Shown here piece after piece: positions 54,152 through 62,052 of a DNA stretch of 64,000 bases. Below the pieces are notes generated by a model. It was not told the origin of the DNA, did not search any database, and was given only the letters and a program-made list of their open reading frames with translations. How positions within the stretch are numbered: the stretch's first letter is position 1; each line of letters starts with the position of its first letter. This DNA is from Rhodococcus sp. OK302 (GTDB taxonomy: Bacteria > Actinomycetota > Actinomycetes > Mycobacteriales > Mycobacteriaceae). The stretch covers positions 310,001 through 374,000 of the forward strand of contig NZ_NPJZ01000001.1 in the NCBI RefSeq assembly GCF_002245895.1, written 5' to 3'. The translations under genes were made by a program, and so were the position numbers.

Positions 54152-55813
54152 ATGACTGCCCCCGCAGATCCGCAGTTGCTCCTGGACCAGGCGGTCTCAC
54201 GCCTCACCGGTCCCGGTGGGCCGTTCGAGATCGTCGAAGAAGAGGTTCTCGGCACCGTCATGCCCGTGATGAAGAATCGCGGACATGCCATCGGTGACCT
54301 CATCTCCGCATCCCGTACCTGGGGAGACGGTGATTACCTGGTCACGAGCGACCGTCGTATCTCGTTCACCGAGCATGCCGACGCCGTAGCCGCACTGGCG
54401 ACTGCGCTGCGAGACAAGTACGGCGTCCGCAAGGGCGATCGTGTGGGAATCCTCGCCGCAAACACCCCCGAGTGGGTCATGACCTTCTTCGCGACGCAGG
54501 CGCTGGGCGCCATCGCTGTCGGTCTCAATGGCTGGTGGGTTCCGCGCGAGGTGACGCACGGTATCGAACTGTCCCGTCCGAAGGTTCTCGTGGTCGACGC
54601 AAAGCGCGGCGCTGCGCTCCCCGAACTGCCGTCCGACCTGACCGTTCTGACTATGGAAGAGGATCTGCCCGCCCTCATCGCCGAGTACGCCGGCGCAGAT
54701 GTTCCTACCACCGACATCGACGAGGACGACCCTGCCGTCATCCTCTTCACGAGTGGAACCAGCGGCCGCCCCAAGGGCGCGCTGCATTCGCACCGCAACG
54801 TGATGGCCACCGTCGATTACCACAAGTACAGCGACGCCATCGGCGCTGCGTTCATGGGTCGCGAGTACGACGCCACCAAGCCCAGCCCGCTGCGCTACCT
54901 CCTGACGTCTCCGCTGTTCCACATCGCCAGCCTGCACAACTTGGTTGTCCCCCGCCTGGCCACCGGCAGCGCCGTCATCCTCAACGAGGGCGGCTTCGAC
55001 GTCGACAAGGTTCTCGGACTCGTCGAGCGCGAACGCATCACCAACTGGGGCGCGGTTCCCACCATGGCGTCGCGATTGATCGAGCACGGCAACATCGACA
55101 AGTACGACGTGTCCTCGCTGACAGCCTTCTCGCTGGCGTCCGCACCGTCGTCGCCGGCGTTCAAGGAACGACTCAAAGAGCAGGTGCCTTTCGCGCGCAA
55201 CGCACTGGTCGACAGCTACGGCCTCACCGAATGCAGCACAGCAATCGCGGTGGCTATCGGAGCCGAACTCGAAGAGTTCCCGGGCACTCTCGGACGCCCC
55301 ATCATCACGGTCTCGATGGAAATCCGCGATCCCTTCGGCGAGTGGCTTCCTGACGGCATCGAGGGCGAGGTCTGCGTCCGCAGCCCGTTCGTGATGCTCG
55401 GTTACTGGGAGAACCCGGAAGCAACGGAGTCGACGATCGCACCCGGACGCTGGCTCCGCACAGGCGATTTCGGCGTCATCGAGAATGGTCGCCTACGTCT
55501 GACCGGGCGTCGTTCCGACCTGATCCTGCGCGGCGGCGAGAACGTCTACCCCACCGAGATCGAGCAGACCCTCGACGAGCATCCCGACGTGATCGAGTGC
55601 GCCGTCATCGGTATGCCGCATGCGGACCTCGGCCAGGAAGTTTCGGCTGTCGTCGTCCTTCGCCCGGGTTCGACCACCACCGAGGACGAACTCCGCGAGT
55701 ACGCCGCCGAGCGTTTGTCCTACTTCAAGGTGCCGTCCAAGTGGCGCATCACACGGGATCTACTGCCCCGCAATGCAACCGGCAAGATGGTTCGGCGCGA
55801 GATCACGGTATGA
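54152..55813 (+). CDS. FadD-type acyl-CoA ligase
   Basis: A 553-residue class I adenylate-forming enzyme. [61 protein letters not shown] and [13 protein letters not shown] are the core motifs A3, A5, A8 and the catalytic Lys of A10. GAAAGG precedes ATG 54152. It diverges from the other ligase across 211 bp that show no recognisable palindrome. Its stop overlaps the next SnoaL-like gene (ATGA). The substrate is unknown; the C-terminal motif resembles FadD3-like and aromatic-acid ligases. Confidence 0.87.
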   Translation: MTAPADPQLLLDQAVSRLTGPGGPFEIVEEEVLGTVMPVMKNRGHAIGDLISASRTWGDGDYLVTSDRRISFTEHADAVAALATALRDKYGVRKGDRVGILAANTPEWVMTFFATQALGAIAVGLNGWWVPREVTHGIELSRPKVLVVDAKRGAALPELPSDLTVLTMEEDLPALIAEYAGADVPTTDIDEDDPAVILFTSGTSGRPKGALHSHRNVMATVDYHKYSDAIGAAFMGREYDATKPSPLRYLLTSPLFHIASLHNLVVPRLATGSAVILNEGGFDVDKVLGLVERERITNWGAVPTMASRLIEHGNIDKYDVSSLTAFSLASAPSSPAFKERLKEQVPFARNALVDSYGLTECSTAIAVAIGAELEEFPGTLGRPIITVSMEIRDPFGEWLPDGIEGEVCVRSPFVMLGYWENPEATESTIAPGRWLRTGDFGVIENGRLRLTGRRSDLILRGGENVYPTEIEQTLDEHPDVIECAVIGMPHADLGQEVSAVVVLRPGSTTTEDELREYAAERLSYFKVPSKWRITRDLLPRNATGKMVRREITV

Positions 55814-56280
55814 CCGAAGAGTTGTCGCGGATCGTCGCCGAGTCGGCGATCCGCGACCTGCTCTGCGAGTACACGCACCTGATCGATCAGGGCAGGTTGC
55901 ACGAAGTCGCTGCATTGTTCGCGCAGTCCGATTACGGCCAGTGCGGGCCGGACGGCGTTGCCACAACCGTCATTTCATCCGACGCCGACGCCGTGTTCGC
56001 CGCGTGCAGTGGTTTCATTCGGATGTACGGCACTCCCCCGGTCCCACGCACCAAACACCTGTTGACCAATACCCGGATTTTCATGGACGGCGACGAGGCC
56101 TCCGCACTGTCGTACATCACAGTAATCCAGGGAACCGAAGAACTTGCGCTGCAACCGATTCTGTCGGGACGCTACTTCGATCGCTTCACACACGTCGACG
56201 GAAAGTGGCAGTTCACGCAGCGACTCTTCTGCCTGGATCATCTCGGCAATATGTCTGCTCACGCGAAACGCTCACTCTGA
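55810..56280 (+). CDS. SnoaL/NTF2-like protein
   Basis: A 156-residue NTF2-like protein: [33 protein letters not shown] and [18 protein letters not shown] are the flanking helix and strand of the cone fold. ATG 55810 overlaps the ligase stop, so the two are coupled. The role could be isomerase or dehydratase on the activated acid. Confidence 0.82.
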   Translation: MTEELSRIVAESAIRDLLCEYTHLIDQGRLHEVAALFAQSDYGQCGPDGVATTVISSDADAVFAACSGFIRMYGTPPVPRTKHLLTNTRIFMDGDEASALSYITVIQGTEELALQPILSGRYFDRFTHVDGKWQFTQRLFCLDHLGNMSAHAKRSL

Positions 56281-56315
56281 ATCCATCTCGCTGCACCTGA
56301 ATCAGGAGACTGGCA

Positions 56316-56672
56316 ATGTTCAAAGCAATCGCGCTACTCACCCGTAAGCCTGGACTGACACGGGAAGAGTTCATCGACTACTACGAGAACAACCATGCTC
56401 CCCTGATTGCGAAAACCTTTCCTCAGATCATCGAATACCGACGGAATTTCCCTGATCTGACTCAGGTTCTGCGTGCCGAGGGCACTCCCGACCCACAATT
56501 CGATGTCATCACCGAAATGTGGTTCCACGACAAGGCGGGATACGGCGACATGCTGGCAACCCACGCCCGACCGGAGATAGGCAACCTGATCCGGGCCGAC
56601 GAATCCAACTTCCTGGATCAGACCAAGATCATTCAGTTCGTCGTCGACGAGTGTGAATTGCCTCGGATCTGA
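56316..56672 (+). CDS. EthD-domain protein
   Basis: A 118-residue dimeric alpha-beta barrel protein of the EthD family: MFKAIALLTRKPGLTREEFIDYYENNHAPL. EthD-like proteins take part in ether, polyketide and steroid-like degradation; some act as decarboxylases or cyclases. It lies 35 bp after the SnoaL-like gene in the same operon. Confidence 0.83.
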   Translation: MFKAIALLTRKPGLTREEFIDYYENNHAPLIAKTFPQIIEYRRNFPDLTQVLRAEGTPDPQFDVITEMWFHDKAGYGDMLATHARPEIGNLIRADESNFLDQTKIIQFVVDECELPRI

Positions 56673-56708
56673 AATTCGGTAACAAACTTCGGCAGAAAAG
56701 GGTTCACC

Positions 56709-57605
56709 GTGGAGATCGGCGTCAACATATTAGGCCTCGAAGCGCACTTCGACGGCAAGATCCGGCCGGTTCTCGACTTCGCCGCCCGTGCAGATCAAGT
56801 CGGCGTCGACTTGATCTGCACGGGTGATCACATCGGATTCAATGGCGATGCTCATGCGGAACGGGTAGACGAGCACGGCTTCGCATTTCCCTTGGATCAT
56901 CCTTGGTACGAGCCGATTTCACTGCTTTCCTCGATCGCAGCAGTCACCGAACGGTCTCGACTCGGAGTATCGGTCCTGATCGCAACGGTTCGGCCACCGG
57001 CGCTGCTCGCAAAACAGGTCGCCACCCTCGACGCATTATCCGACGGACGCGTGACGATGGGCTTCGGAGTCGGCTGGCAAGAGGCCGAATACACCGCCAC
57101 CAATATGCCTTTCGACGCCAGGTTCGGGCGCATGGAAGAAACCGTCGAGGCCTGCCGCGAACTCTGGACGCAGGCACCCGCCAACTTCCAGGGTCGCGAT
57201 TTCTCCTTCGAGAACTACCACAGCATTCCGCTGTCGACGCAGGATCGCGTGCCTGTTCTCTTCGGATTCGCTCCCAGTCAACGGAACTTCGACCGCATCG
57301 CACGCGTCGCCGACGGTTGGACCGTCAACCCCACCGACCTACCGACATTCACGGACAGTGTTGCGCTGCTGCGCACTACATTCGAAGCCCACGGACGCGA
57401 TCCCCAGAGTGTCCGCATCCAGGTTTCTGCCGGCCCGGTTCGACGCGATAGCGGAACTATCGATCTCGCAGCCACCGCGGAAAAAGCCCACGATTGGTCC
57501 GACCGCGGCGCGTCCGTAGTTGTCTTCCGACCTGCCGTATTCGACTGTGCTGCTGAAGAATTACCGGAACTGCTCGAATGGATGATCAGCGTCAAGGAGA
57601 TGTGA
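56709..57605 (+). CDS. LLM-class (F420-dependent type) oxidoreductase
   Basis: A 298-residue TIM-barrel flavin- or F420-dependent oxidoreductase. The start GTG 56709 gives MEIGVNILGLEAHFD; ARADQVGVDLICTGDHIG, LSDGRVTMGFGVGWQEAEYTA and PVLFGFAPSQRNFDRIARVADGW follow. It is in the ligase-SnoaL-EthD-LLM-SnoaL operon and likely carries out a redox step on the ligated substrate. Confidence 0.85.
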   Translation: MEIGVNILGLEAHFDGKIRPVLDFAARADQVGVDLICTGDHIGFNGDAHAERVDEHGFAFPLDHPWYEPISLLSSIAAVTERSRLGVSVLIATVRPPALLAKQVATLDALSDGRVTMGFGVGWQEAEYTATNMPFDARFGRMEETVEACRELWTQAPANFQGRDFSFENYHSIPLSTQDRVPVLFGFAPSQRNFDRIARVADGWTVNPTDLPTFTDSVALLRTTFEAHGRDPQSVRIQVSAGPVRRDSGTIDLAATAEKAHDWSDRGASVVVFRPAVFDCAAEELPELLEWMISVKEM

Positions 57606-57606
57606 A

Positions 57607-58122
57607 ATGGATCAGGCCGTGCAAGATCTGCTGGACAAGCAGGCAATCCGCGAAGTAGTCCTGACCTACGCCCGAGGCATCGACCGTCTCGACTTCACCC
57701 TCGTCCGCAGCGCGTACCACCCTGACGCCATCGATCATCACACCGGATTCGACGGCAACGTAGACGAATACATCGCGTGGGTGACGCCGAAGCTCTCTGC
57801 CATCGGCGGCACCATGCACCACATCGGAAATCATCTCGTCGAACTGCACGGCGACTTCGCGATCAGCGAGGCGTACTCGATGTCCACACATTGGGGCGGC
57901 CCCGAAGGTGTCGGGATGATCAACTTCACCAGCGGCGCACGGTTCGTCGACCACATGGAGCGTCGTAACGGGCGTTGGGCGATCAAAGAGCGTTGGGCTG
58001 TGCGCGAATGGACCCGCTCGGACGAAGGCCGCTTCGTAAACCCTGAGGGCGCCGGCCCCCGAGGTCGACGTGACGAGACTGATCCGTTGACGTTACTGAG
58101 GAAAACTATTCAATCTCGGTAA
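57607..58122 (+). CDS. SnoaL/NTF2-like protein
   Basis: A 171-residue protein with the SnoaL-type pattern LDKQAIREVVLTYARGIDRLDFTLVRSAYHPDAIDHHTGFDG and HHIGNHLVEL. The Asp/His residues in DHHTGFDG lie where bile-acid dehydratase-like members have catalytic residues. It starts one base after the LLM stop and ends the operon. Confidence 0.82.
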   Translation: MDQAVQDLLDKQAIREVVLTYARGIDRLDFTLVRSAYHPDAIDHHTGFDGNVDEYIAWVTPKLSAIGGTMHHIGNHLVELHGDFAISEAYSMSTHWGGPEGVGMINFTSGARFVDHMERRNGRWAIKERWAVREWTRSDEGRFVNPEGAGPRGRRDETDPLTLLRKTIQSR

Positions 58123-58299
58123 GTTTCAACCCTCCACTTCTGCCTGGCGTCGCCACTGTGGCCCCGATCACCCTAATTACCGCAATTCGCCTGTAATTCC
58201 ATTTCGACTGCGCTACCTTGGGCCGGATCGATGTAACTGGACGCTCGTCTAGGGTGCTCGTTTTGGGGCTGTTGCCTGGACGTCTGAAGAGAGGGAACC

Positions 58300-60036
58300 A
58301 TGATGCAGAGCAACACCCTTCGCGCAGTCGGAGGCTTGAGCGCGATAGCACTGGCCGCCGGATTGGCAGTCACGATAGGCGGCGGAATCGCAAGCGCAGC
58401 AGCGGGATCGCAGACGTGGTCCGACGGCAACAGTACCTACGTCCGCACCATCAGCAATGTAAATCCCGCCGGCGGGGAGACCATCACTGTTTCGATCCAG
58501 TTCCAGCGGAAGTATCTCTCGGGCGAAGAGAAGATCACGCTGCTCCGAGACCAACATCCAGCATGCCTGACCTATGTCACGGACTCGGCGTCCGTCGATA
58601 ACGGCGGCACTGTGTCCAGCGTGACGCCGGGCGCGGACTCGGTCACGCTTACGGGAAATCCCATGGCGACCTCGACAAACCCCTTCCTCCCCCCGGCGGT
58701 CTGGCCCACGTTCAGTATTTCCTACAAGGTCGGCTTCGATTGTGCGCAGGGCGTCGCGCTGACAACGGGAATGAACTACGACGGTAGCCGCGGCGCAGGT
58801 TCGTACCCCGGCAAGGGTCCGAACATCACGGTGGGCAAGAACAACACGACGACGACGCTCGCAGCGACTCCGTCCTCCGTGCAGCTGGGCCAATCGGTGT
58901 CGCTGAGCGCGACGGTGGCCGGCGGCGCTGACGGCAACACCGTCGAATTCTACGAGGGCGCAAACAAAGTCGGTGAGGGCCACCTCGCCGCGGGTGTAGC
59001 GACATACGCGTGGACCCCGCCCACTGAGGGACAGCACGACCTGACCGCGAAGTTCCTGGGAACGACGGCGGCCAACGAGTCGACCTCGGTTGCACAGACC
59101 GTCTCGGTAACCCCGGCCAATATCGACACCCAGACCGCACTGACCGCTCCCACCACCGCAGTGGTCGGCGCAGACGTCACCCTCACCACCAACGTCACCC
59201 CGGCCACCGCAACCGGCCAGGTCCAGTTCAAGGACGGCGACGTCAACGTCGGGGACCCTGTCACCGTCGTCAACGGCCAGGCCTCGATCACCCGCAAGTT
59301 CGATGAGGCCAGCACGCACACATTCACCGCGCACTTCACCGGCACCGGTCTCTACCAGAACTCCGACTCGGCAGCGACCACACTGACCATCACCGACGCC
59401 GACTTCAGCACCACCACAACGGTTCTCCAACCGGTCACCGCAACCGTCGGCGTCGCAACCAACCTCTCGGCCTCCGTCATGCCGTTCCCGAGCGCCGGTG
59501 AGGTCGAATTCATCGTCGACGACATCTCCGTCGGCAAGGTCAACGTGGGCACCGGCGACGGAGTCGCAGTTCTTCCGCACACCTTCAACACTGTCGGAAC
59601 CTCCAACGTGGTCGCGAAGTTCCTCGGAACCCCCGGATTCACCGACTCCACCTCGGCCGGATTCTCGGTCACCGTCAAAGCAGTCGAACCCAACCGAGAA
59701 GACACCACCACCGCCCTCAGCGTCACCGGGAACTCCAATATCGGTACCCCGATGACGTTTACGGCAACCGTCGCTCCGTCGACCGCCAACGGAACGATCC
59801 AGTTCAAGGTTGGCAACACCCTCATCGGCGCACCCGTCACCGTCGTCAACGGTGTCGCCACCGGCACCCACACCTTCGACTCCGAAGGCACCTACACCGT
59901 CACGGCAGTCTTCGTCGGCGGCGACGGCTGGAACGACTCCGTGTCCGGTCCCACCGTCGTGGGCATCACCACCGCCACCACCCCCGGTCCCGAAACCGGC
60001 AGCTTGGGTTCACTTTCCGGCATTTTCGGTAGCTAA
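58300..60036 (+). CDS. Secreted Ig-like-repeat protein
   Basis: A 578-residue exported protein. A signal peptide (AVGGLSAIALAAGLAVTIGGGIASA) ends near residue 35. An all-beta N-terminal domain with two Cys is followed by four Ig-like (Big_3_5 type) repeats of about 90 residues (starting near TTTTLAATPSSVQLGQSVSL, TQTALTAPTTAVVGADVTL, TTTVLQPVTATVGVATNL and TTALSVTGNSNIGTPMTF). The C terminus is GSLGSLSGIFGS, nearly the same as in the next gene. No LPXTG or membrane anchor is seen, so the tail may be an anchoring signal. ATG 58303 is an alternative start. The long minus-strand frame 58249-59871 is a shadow. Confidence 0.85.
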   Translation: MMQSNTLRAVGGLSAIALAAGLAVTIGGGIASAAAGSQTWSDGNSTYVRTISNVNPAGGETITVSIQFQRKYLSGEEKITLLRDQHPACLTYVTDSASVDNGGTVSSVTPGADSVTLTGNPMATSTNPFLPPAVWPTFSISYKVGFDCAQGVALTTGMNYDGSRGAGSYPGKGPNITVGKNNTTTTLAATPSSVQLGQSVSLSATVAGGADGNTVEFYEGANKVGEGHLAAGVATYAWTPPTEGQHDLTAKFLGTTAANESTSVAQTVSVTPANIDTQTALTAPTTAVVGADVTLTTNVTPATATGQVQFKDGDVNVGDPVTVVNGQASITRKFDEASTHTFTAHFTGTGLYQNSDSAATTLTITDADFSTTTTVLQPVTATVGVATNLSASVMPFPSAGEVEFIVDDISVGKVNVGTGDGVAVLPHTFNTVGTSNVVAKFLGTPGFTDSTSAGFSVTVKAVEPNREDTTTALSVTGNSNIGTPMTFTATVAPSTANGTIQFKVGNTLIGAPVTVVNGVATGTHTFDSEGTYTVTAVFVGGDGWNDSVSGPTVVGITTATTPGPETGSLGSLSGIFGS

Positions 60037-60129
60037 TTCCATGCCCGAAGCCAGATTCGGAGCGCGCACGCTGCGCCCCGGATCCCGGAAGGGCACCCCG
60101 ACACTTTCCATTCATTTGTAGGAGAATTC

Positions 60130-61833
60130 GTGCAGAAGAAGAGGATTCAACGACTCGTCACACCGATCGGTGTGGGAGCGCTCGCCTGCGTCACCATGTT
60201 CGCCGGGGTACCCGCCCAGGCCGAAACCGTCTCCAACACATTCCTGTCTTCCTGTCTGGCAACACCGTCCGCGGTGGCCGGACCGACCGCCATGAGCCAG
60301 GAAGCCACCGTGGTCGCGGACGCCCCGGCGTCGGTCAACGCCGGAGAGGAGTTCGACGTCATCATCACACCGCCGCCGATCTCCGTCCCCAACTCGGTCT
60401 CGGGCGCGAGTGTGAAGAGCATCTCGCGCGTCAAGATCGACGTCGACGTCCCGGCGAACGCTGAGTTCATCAGCGGGGCGATCGTGGACGGCACCGGCGT
60501 CGGACTCAGCGGTGTGAAGCCAAATGTGCTGCGTGTCAACGAAAACGGCAATATCGACCCTGCCGGCAAGATTATCCGTCTCTCGGGCGACAACAACACT
60601 ATCGGCAACGGACCCAAGACCAGTAAGAGCTCCGAGGGCGGCATCGTGGCGGTGGCCACCAGCGGCACGAACACCGTCTTCCAGTTGCCACAGGTCAAGG
60701 CACGACTCAAGGCCGGCGCGTCGGGCAAGATCGAGATGAAGTTGCGCACCGGCGGCGAGGCCGGGAATTGGGCCAACGACAAGAACTTCTTGACGTTCCT
60801 GCCGAAGGCAACCCTGGTCATCACCGCGTGGGCCCCGACCCAGTGCACCCCACGTGATGCCGAAAGCGCACCGCTCAACAACGGCGCAGGCGCACTGGTT
60901 ACGACCAACATCATCGCGGCCGATGCGCAGACCACCACCACCGTCGTCGCTCCCGGCGCAGTCAAGAACGGCGCCGAGGTCACCTTGACCGCGAACGTCG
61001 CCCCGGCCGCACCCGGCGGCACCGTCGAGTTCTTCGACGGCGCAACCTCTCTCGGCGCACCGGTGGACGTAGCGAACGGCACCGCGTCGATCACGCACAC
61101 CTTCACCACCGACGGCAACCACGACATCACCGCCGCGTTCTCCGGAACCACCGGCTTCATCACCTCGACCTCCGCGGTCAAGACCATCAACGTGAGCACC
61201 GCGGACACCGTCACCACGCTCGCGATGACCAGCCCGGAACTGGCCTTCGTCGACCAGGAAGTCAACCTGCACGCCCAGGTCACCCCGGCAGTCCAGGGTG
61301 GCACGGTGGAGTTCACCGTCGACGGCGGTACCCCGGTCTCCGGCACGGTCGGCACGGACGGCGTCGCGGTCGCGCCGTACAAGTTCACCACCACCGGCAC
61401 CCACCGCGTCCTCGCCCGCTACTCCGGCACCCAGGGCGTCGGGGGTTCTGTCGCACCGATGTTCCCGGTCAGCGTCACCACCGCTCCGGCGGCAGCTGTC
61501 CAGACCAGCACCACGCTCGCCCCGGTCGGCACGATCACCAAGGGCAGCTCGGTCACACTGAAGGCGACGGTCGATCCGACCACCGCCAACGGCAAGATCC
61601 AGTTCAAGATGGGTGACGTCAATCTCGGCGCTCCCGTCGCCGTGGTGAACGGTGTTGCGACACTGCCCACCACGTTCGCGGCTTCGGGTGAGTTCAGCAT
61701 CACCGCTGAATTCATCGGCGCTGCAGGGTTTATCGACTCGGCGTCTGCTCCGCAGACACTGACGGTTCCCGCCGGTACCGATCCGGGCCCGGGCATCGAC
61801 TTCGGCAGCCTGTCAGGGATCTTCGGGTCCTGA
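60130..61833 (+). CDS. Secreted Ig-like-repeat protein
   Basis: A 567-residue exported protein starting at GTG 60130 after AGGAGAA. A signal (LVTPIGVGALACVTMFAGVPAQA) is followed by a roughly 230-residue all-beta domain with two Cys (FLSSCLA, PTQCTP), then three Ig-like repeats (beginning TTTTVVAPGAVKNGAEV, TVTTLAMTSPELAFVDQEV and STTLAPVGTITKGSSV). It ends GSLSGIFGS, as does the upstream protein. Gap to the upstream gene is 93 bp, so both may be cotranscribed. The second and third proteins share repeats of high similarity. Confidence 0.85.
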   Translation: MQKKRIQRLVTPIGVGALACVTMFAGVPAQAETVSNTFLSSCLATPSAVAGPTAMSQEATVVADAPASVNAGEEFDVIITPPPISVPNSVSGASVKSISRVKIDVDVPANAEFISGAIVDGTGVGLSGVKPNVLRVNENGNIDPAGKIIRLSGDNNTIGNGPKTSKSSEGGIVAVATSGTNTVFQLPQVKARLKAGASGKIEMKLRTGGEAGNWANDKNFLTFLPKATLVITAWAPTQCTPRDAESAPLNNGAGALVTTNIIAADAQTTTTVVAPGAVKNGAEVTLTANVAPAAPGGTVEFFDGATSLGAPVDVANGTASITHTFTTDGNHDITAAFSGTTGFITSTSAVKTINVSTADTVTTLAMTSPELAFVDQEVNLHAQVTPAVQGGTVEFTVDGGTPVSGTVGTDGVAVAPYKFTTTGTHRVLARYSGTQGVGGSVAPMFPVSVTTAPAAAVQTSTTLAPVGTITKGSSVTLKATVDPTTANGKIQFKMGDVNLGAPVAVVNGVATLPTTFAASGEFSITAEFIGAAGFIDSASAPQTLTVPAGTDPGPGIDFGSLSGIFGS

Positions 61834-61893
61834 TCAACACGGGCACGTGCCGCTTCAATAGTCACGGGCCAGAGCAACAACCTCAGTAGCAAC

Positions 61894-61925
61894 GGTGCGC
61901 CGTCGGCCCAGGCCGACGGCGCACC
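61894..61925 (+). terminator. Terminator between Ig-like genes
   Basis: A perfect 15-bp GC-rich stem (61894-61908 with 61911-61925) encloses only CA. It follows the second Ig-like gene by 60 bp; a T-run is absent, as is common in high-GC actinobacteria. Confidence 0.75.
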
Positions 61926-62052
61926 CTGCGGAACAGCGACAGCCGGCAATAACCTGGGCGCCAGCTTCCCGTCCGCCGCACCTCCACACCCGACCGTAAA
62001 CGCGGCCCCGCGCCCCGTAACTCTCGCGCAAACGATGGAAGCTGGTTTCTCG

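Noticed and set aside
58249..59871. 540-residue minus-strand frame, and the similar ones at 60112-61404 and 62965-63882
   Set aside because: Gly/Asp/Arg-rich antisense frames of the repetitive Ig-like genes; their own repeats mirror the sense-strand repeats.
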